This document shows, piece by piece, positions 6,578-13,736 of a stretch of 48,718 nucleotides of DNA. Made by a program: the position numbers and the translations under genes. The notes beneath the pieces are model-generated. The model was not told the origin of the DNA and did not search any database. It saw only the letters and a program-made list of their open reading frames with translations. The stretch covers positions 1-48,718 of the forward strand of contig CACOQC010000006.1 in the NCBI GenBank assembly GCA_902629215.1. The letters run 5' to 3'. Source of the stretch: an uncultured Pelagibacteraceae bacterium (GTDB lineage: Bacteria > Pseudomonadota > Alphaproteobacteria > Pelagibacterales > Pelagibacteraceae). Numbering within the stretch: the first letter of the stretch is position 1; every line of letters starts with the position of its first letter.

Positions 6578-7869
6578 TAACTATAAAGTCTTATTAATGT
6601 TGGAAATTTAAGAATATTCTTATTTTTTTTGAATATTGATAGGCAATTTTTTGCATTAATTTCAGTAGTTTTGTGAGTAATAATTACAATTGTTGCTTTT
6701 TTATTTTTCTTATCAGGAGTTTGGATTATTCTTTTAACTGATATTTTATATTTAGCTAATCTATTTGTTATTAATGAAAGAACACCCTGCTTGTCTTTAA
6801 CTTCAAATCTTAAATACAAAGAATTAACGTAATTATCATTGTTAAATGGCTTAATAGTCTTTCTTTTACTAAATGAAATACCAAATGGTAATTTTACATT
6901 CCCTCTTAAAATTGATAATAAGTCTGATAATAAAGAGGATGAAGTTGGCCCAGGTCCTGCTCCTTCACCTTGTAAAACACTTTCACCCACTGGTTTACCT
7001 TCTGTAATCACAGCATTCATAACACCATTGACATTACCTATATACGTATTTTTACTTACTAAACATGGATGTACTGTTTCAAATAAATGACCATCAATAA
7101 TTTTAGAAATTCCGAGTAATTTAACTCTAAGACCCAATTGACTTGCTATTTTAATGTCTTCTAATTTAATATTTTGAATTCCTTCCATAATACATTTGCT
7201 TTTAGAAATTTTAGTATTGAATGAAAGAGCTGATAATATTCTAATTTTAGCAAAAGCATCAAAACCATTTAAATCTAGTTTTGGATTTCCTGGTTCAGCG
7301 TAGCCTAAGAGTTGTGCTTTTTTTAAGACCTTATCAAAATTCTCATTTGTTTTTTCCATTTCTGTTAAAATGTAATTTGTTGTTCCATTTAAAATTCCAT
7401 AAATTTTGTTAATTTTATTAGTAGCTAAACCTTCTTTGATAGTTCTAAGAATGGGAATACCGCCAGCTACTGAAGCTTCAAATTCTAAATTTACATTATT
7501 TTTTTCAGCAAGATTTGCTAAATAATCTCCATGTTTCGCTATCAAAGCTTTATTCGGAGTAATAACATTAATTTTATTTCTTAGAGCTGTTTCGACAATT
7601 TTTTTGGATATACCATCTGATTGTCCAATTGACTCAAACAAAATATCAATTTTTTTTGATTTAAATATTGTTAATGGATTTAAATAAAAAATTTTCTTAT
7701 CTATTTTAAATTTTCTTTTTTTATTCTTATTTTTTGCAGATATTGCAACTATCTTAATTTTTTTACCTGTTTTAGCTTCAATTCCTTTTTTTTTTTTATT
7801 TAATTCATTGTAAAGATAAATTCCTATCTGCCCCAAACCAACTATTGCAATATTAATATTATTTTTCAT
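6577..7869 (-). CDS. hom: Homoserine dehydrogenase
   Basis: This 430-residue protein has the usual length of monofunctional homoserine dehydrogenase with an ACT domain. It reduces aspartate semialdehyde to homoserine on the way to methionine and threonine. The NAD(P)-binding loop is IVGLGQIGIYL near the start. The catalytic region shows ASVAGGIPILRTIKEGL and GILNGTTNYILTEME, then GYAEPGNPKLDLNGFDA. The C-terminal part from about residue 345 (SLYLRFEVKDKQGVLSLI) is an ACT domain, which in this family allows threonine feedback. The supply of homoserine connects to metY in this window. Very lysine-rich spacers near residues 25-60 are typical of this genome. Confidence 0.95.
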   Translation of the reverse strand: MKNNINIAIVGLGQIGIYLYNELNKKKKGIEAKTGKKIKIVAISAKNKNKKRKFKIDKKIFYLNPLTIFKSKKIDILFESIGQSDGISKKIVETALRNKINVITPNKALIAKHGDYLANLAEKNNVNLEFEASVAGGIPILRTIKEGLATNKINKIYGILNGTTNYILTEMEKTNENFDKVLKKAQLLGYAEPGNPKLDLNGFDAFAKIRILSALSFNTKISKSKCIMEGIQNIKLEDIKIASQLGLRVKLLGISKIIDGHLFETVHPCLVSKNTYIGNVNGVMNAVITEGKPVGESVLQGEGAGPGPTSSSLLSDLLSILRGNVKLPFGISFSKRKTIKPFNNDNYVNSLYLRFEVKDKQGVLSLITNRLAKYKISVKRIIQTPDKKNKKATIVIITHKTTEINAKNCLSIFKKNKNILKFPTLIRLYS

Positions 7870-7871
7870 TT

Positions 7872-8045
7872 TTAATCATCTGGATTTGGATAAGGTGAAT
7901 TTTTAGCATACTCCTCAAGTTTTAATTTAAATTCATCAAATGTCATTTCATCTGAAAAATTATAAGAATCTTTTAAATTATTATTATCAAAATTTTTACC
8001 ACATGATATTAAAAGTAAGAAAAATAATAAAAAAAATTTTTTCAT
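7872..8045 (-). CDS. Small lipoprotein (57 aa), unknown function
   Basis: This short ORF begins MKKFFLLFFLLLISCGK: a two-lysine n-region, a leucine/phenylalanine h-region and a lipobox LISC, so Cys15 is the expected lipidation site. The mature part is about 43 residues, acidic and asparagine-rich, and ends in PYPNPDD. Its ATG overlaps the TGA of argC as ATGA, which strongly supports translation. A 2-base gap separates its stop from the homoserine dehydrogenase start. I recognise no family; many genomes of this type carry such short lipoproteins. The coupling to amino acid genes may be only positional. Confidence 0.8.
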   Translation of the reverse strand: MKKFFLLFFLLLISCGKNFDNNNLKDSYNFSDEMTFDEFKLKLEEYAKNSPYPNPDD

Positions 8046-9061
8046 TTAAGCCCCTCTTCTATCTTAAAATTATATTTCAAGTTCATATTTTGGATCGCTT
8101 GACCTGAGCCTCCTTTAATTAAATTGTCGATTGCAGATAAGATAATAATTTTGTTTTTAAATCTTGTCTTACATACTGATATATAGCAATTATTAGTGTT
8201 AATTACATCATTTGTACTCAAAAGAGAGTCTATATTTAAAATTTTAATGAATTTATCTTTTTTATAAAATTCTTTTATTAGTTTGTGTATTTTATTTATA
8301 GAATTTAGAGGTCCTAATTCTAGATAAATTGTACTTAAGATTCCTCTAAACATTGGTGTCAAGTGAGGTGTAAATACAAAATTTATCTTTTTTTTTGTAT
8401 ATTTTTTTATTTCTTGTTCAATTTCAGAATTATGTCTATGAAAACCAACACCATAAGCACTTAAGGACTCGTATAAATTTTTATCTTTATATTTTTTATG
8501 CACACCTCTACCAGCACCTGAATATCCGGACTTAGAATCAATTATAATATTATTCTTTAAAACATCTTTTTTTATTAATGGAATCAAAGGCAATAAAATA
8601 GAAGTTGGATAACATCCTGGACATGCAATTATATTATAATCTCTTATTTTTTTTCCTGAAATTTCGGGGATTGAATAAATACTTTTTTTAATATTATTGA
8701 CCGATCTATGTTTTTGTTTATACCATTTCAAATATACTGAAGCTTTATTAAGTCTAAAATCAGCAGCTAAATCAATTAAAACATTATTTTTTAAAAGATG
8801 TTTTGAAATTTGTTGTGCCTCACCATTTGGAAGTGCTGTAAAAATTACATCAACTTTTTTTAAATATTCTTTTTTAAATTTTACAATTATAGGTAATTTT
8901 TTACCAAGAAGAGATTTATCATAATAAGATATTTTTTTGCCTACTGATGAACTTCCACATAAATATTTTATTTTTACTTTTTTATGATTAAGTAAAAGTT
9001 TTACTAATTGAATACCAATATAACCAGTTGATCCAGAAATTAATATATTTAGCTTTCGCAT
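8042..9061 (-). CDS. argC: N-acetyl-gamma-glutamyl-phosphate reductase
   Basis: This 339-residue protein catalyses the NADPH-dependent reduction of N-acetylglutamyl phosphate in arginine synthesis. The dinucleotide-binding loop SGSTGYIGIQL is at residues 9-19. The catalytic cysteine is in IIACPGCYPTS (Cys150). The histidine-containing segment GVGFHRHNSEIEQEI and the VFTPHLTPMFRGIL segment are both typical of long-form ArgC. Length and motifs fit the standard enzyme. It is followed by the coupled small lipoprotein gene. The upstream ribosomal genes rpsI and rplM lie 36 bases away on the same strand. Confidence 0.95.
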   Translation of the reverse strand: MRKLNILISGSTGYIGIQLVKLLLNHKKVKIKYLCGSSSVGKKISYYDKSLLGKKLPIIVKFKKEYLKKVDVIFTALPNGEAQQISKHLLKNNVLIDLAADFRLNKASVYLKWYKQKHRSVNNIKKSIYSIPEISGKKIRDYNIIACPGCYPTSILLPLIPLIKKDVLKNNIIIDSKSGYSGAGRGVHKKYKDKNLYESLSAYGVGFHRHNSEIEQEIKKYTKKKINFVFTPHLTPMFRGILSTIYLELGPLNSINKIHKLIKEFYKKDKFIKILNIDSLLSTNDVINTNNCYISVCKTRFKNKIIILSAIDNLIKGGSGQAIQNMNLKYNFKIEEGLK

Positions 9062-9096
9062 GTAGATTATTATAACAGTTAAAAGTTAAAAAAAAA

Positions 9097-9534
9097 TTAT
9101 CTTTTAGAAAATTGAAAGCTTCTTCTAGCTTTTCTTCTTCCAGGTTTTTTTCTTTCAACAGCCCTGGAGTCTCTTGTTGTTAATTTCTCGGTTTTAAGAG
9201 TAGATTTTAGATTTTGATCAAATAAAACTAAAGCTTTTGATATGCCGTGGACCATTGCACCTGCTTGACCAGTTGGTCCTCCGCCTTTAACACTGCATCT
9301 TACATCATATTCAGTAGGCTGTTTAATTATTTCAAAAGGTCTTGTAATTTGCATTTTGTGGTTATCATCTGAAAAATATTCATTATAAAGTTTACCATTG
9401 ACATAAATTTGTCCTGATCCTTTTTTTAACCATACCTTTGCAATAGAAGTTTTTCTTCTGCCAGTTGCATACTTACTGTCTTTAAAATCTAATTTAATTT
9501 TTGTTTTCTTAATATTTTGTTGAGTATTTTCCAT
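9097..9534 (-). CDS. rpsI: 30S ribosomal protein S9
   Basis: This 145-residue protein carries the S9 core: YATGRRKTSIAKVWLKKGSG, then GGGPTGQAGAMVHGISKAL, and the terminal TRDSRAVERKKPGRRKARR stretch ending in SFQFSKR. The last residues reach the decoding centre next to P-site tRNA. A lysine-rich N-terminal extension of about 20 residues precedes the core, as in other alphaproteobacteria. It follows rplM after one base, the universal L13-S9 pair. Confidence 0.97.
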   Translation of the reverse strand: MENTQQNIKKTKIKLDFKDSKYATGRRKTSIAKVWLKKGSGQIYVNGKLYNEYFSDDNHKMQITRPFEIIKQPTEYDVRCSVKGGGPTGQAGAMVHGISKALVLFDQNLKSTLKTEKLTTRDSRAVERKKPGRRKARRSFQFSKR

Positions 9535-9535
9535 G

Positions 9536-9994
9536 TTAATTTCTTACAATATTTTTTTTGTTTAGCTTAGATAATTCTATAGTTTTTGGATTTTGTGAGG
9601 AATGAGGATGTTCATTTCCAGAATAAATTTTTAATTTTGTAAGCTGTTTTTTTCCTAATACACCTCCAGGGAGCATTCTTTTAACAGCTAATTTAAGAAC
9701 CTCTCCTGGTTTTTTTTCGTATAATTTTTCAGGAGTGCTCTCTTTAATTCCACCAGGATAGCCTGTGTGTTTATAGTATTTTTTATTCTGAAATTTTTTT
9801 CCTGTAAATTTGATTTGTTCAATGTTTTTTACAACAACAAAATCACCATCATCCATATGTGGTGTATAAGTTGTTTTGTTCTTTCCTCTGATAATTTTTG
9901 AAATTATTGTTGCTAATCTACCTACTACGGCATTTTTAGCATCAATTTCATACCATGATGAAGTTATTTGATCTTTTTTTAAGAATTTTGACAT
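9536..9994 (-). CDS. rplM: 50S ribosomal protein L13
   Basis: This 152-residue protein shows the L13 landmarks: WYEIDAKNAVVGRLATIIS near the start, YKHTGYPGGIKE in the middle and VKRMLPGGVLGKKQLTKLKI towards the end. It binds 23S rRNA early in large-subunit assembly. rpsI follows one base downstream. A promoter-like pair at 10005-10032 would give a very short leader for this mRNA. Confidence 0.97.
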   Translation of the reverse strand: MSKFLKKDQITSSWYEIDAKNAVVGRLATIISKIIRGKNKTTYTPHMDDGDFVVVKNIEQIKFTGKKFQNKKYYKHTGYPGGIKESTPEKLYEKKPGEVLKLAVKRMLPGGVLGKKQLTKLKIYSGNEHPHSSQNPKTIELSKLNKKNIVRN

Positions 9995-10004
9995 TGTGCG
10001 TGGA

Positions 10005-10032
10005 TTAATACTATTTATAACTTTAAAGTCAA
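10005..10032 (-). promoter_or_regulatory. Candidate sigma-70 promoter for rplM-rpsI
   Basis: Read on the minus strand, TTGACT (10032-10027) and TATTAA (10010-10005) are separated by 16 bases. The -10 box is only about 10 bases from the rplM start codon, so the message would be nearly leaderless. The match is by eye only. Confidence 0.35.
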
Positions 10033-10045
10033 ATTGATATTTCTG

Positions 10046-10073
10046 TTGTATTACCTGATTTATTTGATATATA
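10046..10073 (+). promoter_or_regulatory. Candidate sigma-70 promoter for the metY leader
   Basis: TTGTAT (10046-10051) and TATATA (10068-10073) are 16 bases apart. Transcription would begin close to the first stem of the SAM aptamer, as expected for a riboswitch leader. The AT-rich background makes the -10 assignment weak. Confidence 0.35.
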
Positions 10074-10077
10074 TATT

Positions 10078-10123
10078 AATGCCGATTTGTACCTTATTGC
10101 TGGCATTAAATAGCTAAAAAGGT
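10078..10123 (+). promoter_or_regulatory. SAM-binding riboswitch (SAM-II/SAM-V pseudoknot type) upstream of metY
   Basis: Stem AATGCC (10078-10083)/GGCATT (10102-10107) encloses a loop with GATTTGTACCTTATTGC. Loop bases ACCTT (10091-10095) can pair with AAGGT (10119-10123) across the A-rich linker AAATAGCTAAA. This is the H-type pseudoknot shared by SAM-II and SAM-V aptamers, including the conserved TATTGC and GCTAAAAAGG segments. It sits before a methionine-synthesis gene, where repression by S-adenosylmethionine makes sense. Assignment to one of the two classes would need a covariance-model search. Confidence 0.85.
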
Positions 10124-10140
10124 TTTCCAACATCATCGGC

Positions 10141-10195
10141 AGGTATTTGAACTATATTGTACACCTTGCATAAGCTAAAGTACTAAAAAAGGAGC
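10141..10195 (+). promoter_or_regulatory. Probable second SAM-type pseudoknot covering the metY ribosome-binding site (SAM-V-like)
   Basis: A second stem GTAC (10159-10162)/GTAC (10180-10183) holds CCTT (10164-10167) in its loop. CCTT can pair with AAGG (10189-10192), which is part of the ribosome-binding site AAAGGAG just before the ATG at 10199. The layout repeats the upstream aptamer, including ATATTG and GCTAAA/CTAAAAAAGG segments. SAM-V elements are known as translational switches before metY in marine alphaproteobacteria, sometimes in tandem with SAM-II. That this copy binds SAM is inference. Confidence 0.55.
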
Positions 10196-10198
10196 AAA

Positions 10199-11527
10199 AT
10201 GAGTAAAAAAAGAAACAACCCTGAAACAATAGCTATTCATGGTGGTGATTATAGAAGTGATCCAGCTACAAATGCAGTAGCAGTACCAATATACCGTACA
10301 ACTTCATATCAATTTCAAAACACAGAACATGCCGCTAATCTCTTTGCATTAAAAGAATTTGGTAACATTTATACTAGGATTATGAATCCTACAAATGATG
10401 TACTTGAAAAAAGAATTGCAGCTTTAGAAGGTGGACTTGCGTGTTTGACCGTCTCATCTGGTCAAACTGCTTCAACTTTTGCAATTCTTAATGTTGCTCA
10501 AGCTGGAGATAATATTGTAAGCTCTACAGATCTTTATGGTGGAACAGTATCTTTATTTACACATACATTGAGTAAACTTGGTATTGAAATTAGATATGCT
10601 GATCCAACTGATCCTAATAACTTTGAGAAATTAATAGATGACAAAACTAGAGCTTTTTATGGTGAAACTTTACCAAATCCATATTTAAGAGTTTTTCCAA
10701 TTAAAGAAGTTTCTGATATAGGAAGAAAATATAATATACCATTAATTATGGATAACACTGCATCTCCTGTTATTTGCAAGCCCATTGAACATGGTGCAGC
10801 AATAGTTATTCATTCTTTAACAAAGTATATTGGTGGCCATGGAACAGCTGTAGCAGGAAGCTTGGTAGATAGTGGTAATTTTGATTGGACCGCAGATCCA
10901 AAAAGACAACCATTATTTAATCAACCTGATGCAAGTTATGGAGGAGTAATTTGGGGTAAGGCGGTTCCTGAACTTACCGGTGCAAATATTCCCTTTGCCG
11001 TGCGAGCAAGAGTATGTTTATTAAGAGATCTAGGGTCAGCTTTAGCTCCTGATAATGCTTTTGCTATTATACAAGGTCTTGAAACGGTAGCTTTAAGAAT
11101 GAAACAACATTGTGAAAATGCTGAAAAAGTACTTAATTTTTTAAAAAAACATAAAGAAGTTACAAAAGTTATTTACTCAACAGAACATGACAAACATATA
11201 GCTGATAGAGCTAAAAAATATCTTAAAGGTGGTAACGGACCAATGATCGGAATAGAACTAAAAGGTGGTATTGAAGCTGGTAAAAGATTTATTGAGTCAT
11301 TAAAAATGTTTTATCATGTAGCTAATATCGGTGATGCAAGAAGTCTCGCTATACATCCAGCAAGTACTACACATAGTCAACTTAATGAAAAAGAATTAGC
11401 TGCATCAGGTGTTACACAAAGTTATGTAAGACTGTGTATTGGAATTGAACACATAGATGATATTATTGAAGATTTAGATCAAGCCTTAAATAAATCATCA
11501 AAAGGAGATCTTAAAGCTGTCAGCTAA
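10199..11527 (+). CDS. metY: O-acetylhomoserine aminocarboxypropyltransferase (O-acetylhomoserine sulfhydrylase)
   Basis: This 442-residue protein belongs to the Cys/Met-metabolism PLP-dependent family and has the length of MetY rather than the shorter MetB/MetZ. Landmarks are AVPIYRTTSYQF, YTRIMNPTNDVLEKRIAALE, SSGQTAS, the PLP lysine in SLTKYIGGHG (about residue 208) and ASTTHSQL near the C-terminus. It makes homocysteine from O-acetylhomoserine and sulfide, a direct sulfhydrylation route to methionine. A strong AAAGGAG ribosome-binding site fixes the start, and SAM-type riboswitches precede it. Its 3' end overlaps convergent ctaA by 4 bases. Confidence 0.95.
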   Translation: MSKKRNNPETIAIHGGDYRSDPATNAVAVPIYRTTSYQFQNTEHAANLFALKEFGNIYTRIMNPTNDVLEKRIAALEGGLACLTVSSGQTASTFAILNVAQAGDNIVSSTDLYGGTVSLFTHTLSKLGIEIRYADPTDPNNFEKLIDDKTRAFYGETLPNPYLRVFPIKEVSDIGRKYNIPLIMDNTASPVICKPIEHGAAIVIHSLTKYIGGHGTAVAGSLVDSGNFDWTADPKRQPLFNQPDASYGGVIWGKAVPELTGANIPFAVRARVCLLRDLGSALAPDNAFAIIQGLETVALRMKQHCENAEKVLNFLKKHKEVTKVIYSTEHDKHIADRAKKYLKGGNGPMIGIELKGGIEAGKRFIESLKMFYHVANIGDARSLAIHPASTTHSQLNEKELAASGVTQSYVRLCIGIEHIDDIIEDLDQALNKSSKGDLKAVS

Positions 11528-12546
11528 ATTATTTTTCTAAATTTGGATATATAAAGAAGATAAATTGTTGATAATATTATAAGTACTGAATTTACTTGGT
11601 GTAAAGATGCATAAATAATTTTTACACCAGATAAAATCGTAAGCACTCCTAAAAAAATTTGAATAAATAATATAAAGCCTATTATCAAAATTGGTTTATA
11701 AAAAAACCTATTTTTATTTTTTATAATTAAAAATAAAAGATAAAAATAATAAAAAAAAATAATATAAGCTAAATTTCTATGGGTAAATTGCATTATTGAT
11801 GGATCATCAAAAAAATTTATTCCAAAAAATTCTGTAAATTTACTGTCATTTGGAAAATATGTCGTCCCCATTAAAGGCCAAGTATTATATATTGTACCTG
11901 CGTCCATACCTGAAACAAATGCACCAAAGATTAATTGTAAAAATAATAATAAAAGGAAAATTTTAATTAAAATTAATCTAATTGAAATTTCTGTTGATTT
12001 GATTTTAGTCAATTCGAGATATTTCCAAAAAATTATAGATAAAATTATGAATGCTGTTGTTAAATGAAGCGATAATCTATAATGACTTACATCAACATTA
12101 TCTACAAGTCCACTTGACACCATGTACCAACCAATGAATCCTTGCAAACAAATTAGAATAAAGATTAATCCATATTTTTTTAAAATCCATGAACCATATT
12201 TATAAGAAAAATATAACATTGGTAATAATGAAACGAGTCCAATTAACCTTCCTAATTGACGATGAACCCACTCCCACCAAAAAATTATCTTAAACTCATT
12301 TAGTGTCATATTAAAATTCTGTTCTTTATATTCAGGAATTTTTTTGTATAGATTAAAGTATTCTATCCAATCATTATTATTTAACGGGGGTAACAAGCCC
12401 GTAAACAATTCCCAACTTGTAATTGATAATCCTGAATCAGTTAGCCTTGTTAAACCGCCAATTAAGATTATTAGAGTAATCAAAGATAATAATGATAGTA
12501 ACCAAAATCTTAGCAAATTATTTGATTGATATTTCTGACTGTACAT
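11524..12546 (-). CDS. ctaA: Heme A synthase (COX15/CtaA type)
   Basis: This 340-residue integral membrane protein has about eight hydrophobic segments. Family signatures are IGGLTRLTDSGLSITSWE after the first helix, WEWVHRQLGRLIG with a heme-ligand histidine, FGAFVSGMDAGTIYNTWPLM, FTHRNLAYI and the late SLHQVNS. It oxidises the C8 methyl of heme O to give heme A for aa3-type cytochrome oxidase in the inner membrane. The two-repeat alphaproteobacterial/mitochondrial form fits the length. It stands alone, convergent with metY and divergent from the chorismate mutase gene. Confidence 0.95.
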   Translation of the reverse strand: MYSQKYQSNNLLRFWLLSLLSLITLIILIGGLTRLTDSGLSITSWELFTGLLPPLNNNDWIEYFNLYKKIPEYKEQNFNMTLNEFKIIFWWEWVHRQLGRLIGLVSLLPMLYFSYKYGSWILKKYGLIFILICLQGFIGWYMVSSGLVDNVDVSHYRLSLHLTTAFIILSIIFWKYLELTKIKSTEISIRLILIKIFLLLLFLQLIFGAFVSGMDAGTIYNTWPLMGTTYFPNDSKFTEFFGINFFDDPSIMQFTHRNLAYIIFFYYFYLLFLIIKNKNRFFYKPILIIGFILFIQIFLGVLTILSGVKIIYASLHQVNSVLIILSTIYLLYISKFRKII

Positions 12547-12589
12547 GGCTTGATAAATATATTAATTATTGATTTATCCAATTAATTAA

Positions 12590-12880
12590 ATGTCGCCTAT
12601 TAAAAGAAAAAAACTTAATAAAATTAGAAATCAACTAGATAAAGTAGATAATTCACTAATAAAAATTATAAAAAAAAGAACCTCTTTAGTCAAAAAAGTT
12701 TTAGATGTAAAAGAATATAAAAAAGAAATAGTTGATAAAAAAAGAATTAATAAGATTTTAAAAAATATTAAAAATAAATCAATTAAGAACAAAATTGATA
12801 CTAAAATTACTCGAAGAATTTGGATAAATATGATTTATGCCTATATAGATTACGAAAAAAGAAACTTTAAAAAAAAATAA
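12590..12880 (+). CDS. Chorismate mutase (AroQ class, monofunctional)
   Basis: This 96-residue all-helical protein has the AroQ pattern: IRNQLDKVDNSLIKII with the first-helix arginine, a KRTSLVKKVLDVK segment with the catalytic lysine, and a third helix, RRIWINMIYAYIDYE. It converts chorismate to prephenate for phenylalanine and tyrosine. No prephenate dehydratase or DAHP synthase domain is fused to it. The product is extremely lysine-rich. It ends one base before the convergent rpmG stop, so the two genes have no terminator space between them. Confidence 0.85.
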   Translation: MSPIKRKKLNKIRNQLDKVDNSLIKIIKKRTSLVKKVLDVKEYKKEIVDKKRINKILKNIKNKSIKNKIDTKITRRIWINMIYAYIDYEKRNFKKK

Positions 12881-13072
12881 TTACTTACTATGAGGTGGAA
12901 GTTTTTTTTCTACAAAAATTTCATGTTTTCTTGTAACAGGGTTATATTTTTTTGATTTAAGTTTAACTTTTGCTTTTTCTCCACCAGCAGGTTTTTTTAC
13001 GTAATAAAAGAATGAGCTATCAGGTTTTGATTCTGGAACTAATCTTACTTTAACATGTGTTTTTTTTGCCAT
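12881..13072 (-). CDS. rpmG: 50S ribosomal protein L33
   Basis: This 63-residue protein begins AKKTHVKVRLVPES, continues SSFFYYVKK and has KKYNPVTRKHEIFVEKKL, the L33 fold. The cysteine pairs seen in zinc-binding L33 are absent, so this is a zinc-free form. It is slightly longer than the 55-residue alphaproteobacterial norm because of an insertion around PAGGEKAK. It lies 6 bases downstream of the MerR-family gene. Confidence 0.9.
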   Translation of the reverse strand: MAKKTHVKVRLVPESKPDSSFFYYVKKPAGGEKAKVKLKSKKYNPVTRKHEIFVEKKLPPHSK

Positions 13073-13078
13073 AAAAAA

Positions 13079-13462
13079 TTACTCTTTTAAACTCTTTAAT
13101 ATTTTAGAAATTTTATTTAATTTATTTCTAAAATTAGCAGTCCTTATAGAATTATTTGACATTTCGTCAAGTTTTAAAGTTTCTTTTGAATTCAAGATCT
13201 TTTTAACACCATTAATTGTCATTCCCTGATCTTTTAAGAGAAATTTAATTTTTTTTAATAATAAAATGTTGTTTTCATCGTAGTATCTTCTTTTCCCTGA
13301 AAAAATCTTTGGTTTAATTTGTTTAAATTCTTTTTCCCAAAATCTTAAAGTGTGAGTCGGAGTCGAACCTTTAGTTCTTGCTTTTAAATCTAAAATTTTA
13401 ACTACCTCACCTATAGTCTTATATTTTGAGTCATTTTTATTCATTATCTTTTGAATTAACAA
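13079..13462 (-). CDS. MerR-family transcriptional regulator
   Basis: This 127-residue protein has an N-terminal winged helix-turn-helix (YKTIGEVVKILDLK, THTLRFWEKEF, then GKRRYYDENNILLLKKIKFLL), the MerR DNA-binding domain in its MlrA-like form. A short helical C-terminus follows, with no metal-binding cysteines and no effector domain. In alphaproteobacteria a MerR gene of this type regularly follows ihfA, and its targets are not established. Its start overlaps the ihfA end by 26 bases; an internal Met at residue 7 (MNKNDSKYKTIG) would reduce this overlap to 8 bases. Confidence 0.85.
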   Translation of the reverse strand: MLIQKIMNKNDSKYKTIGEVVKILDLKARTKGSTPTHTLRFWEKEFKQIKPKIFSGKRRYYDENNILLLKKIKFLLKDQGMTINGVKKILNSKETLKLDEMSNNSIRTANFRNKLNKISKILKSLKE

Positions 13463-13736
13463 GTTTTTTAAATTCTTTTGATGGTTTAAATAATAAGACT
13501 TTTCTGCTTGAAATTTCTTTTGACTCTTTAGTTTTAGGATTTCGTCCTATTCTTGATTTTTTATGCCTTATTTCAAAAGTTCCAAATCTAGAAAGTTTAA
13601 TTTTTTTTTCTTTCAAAAAACTTTGAATAATTATTTGAATAAAATCATCAATTAGATTTTCTGAAATTAACTTAGAAAAACCTAACTGCATGTAAATGGA
13701 ATTAACTAAATCTTTTTTAGTTAAATTTATTCTCAT
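13437..13736 (-). CDS. ihfA: Integration host factor subunit alpha
   Basis: This 99-residue protein belongs to the HU/IHF family: LTKKDLVNSIYMQLGFSK at the N-terminus, a beta-arm with FGTFEIRHKKSRIGRNPKTK, and a C-terminal helix FKPSKEFKKLVN. The proline-bearing arm tip GRNPKT intercalates into DNA. The position after plsX and before the MerR gene matches the alphaproteobacterial ihfA locus, which is the reason to choose the alpha subunit over HU or IHF beta. The start overlaps the last base of plsX. Confidence 0.9.
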   Translation of the reverse strand: MRINLTKKDLVNSIYMQLGFSKLISENLIDDFIQIIIQSFLKEKKIKLSRFGTFEIRHKKSRIGRNPKTKESKEISSRKVLLFKPSKEFKKLVNSKDNE

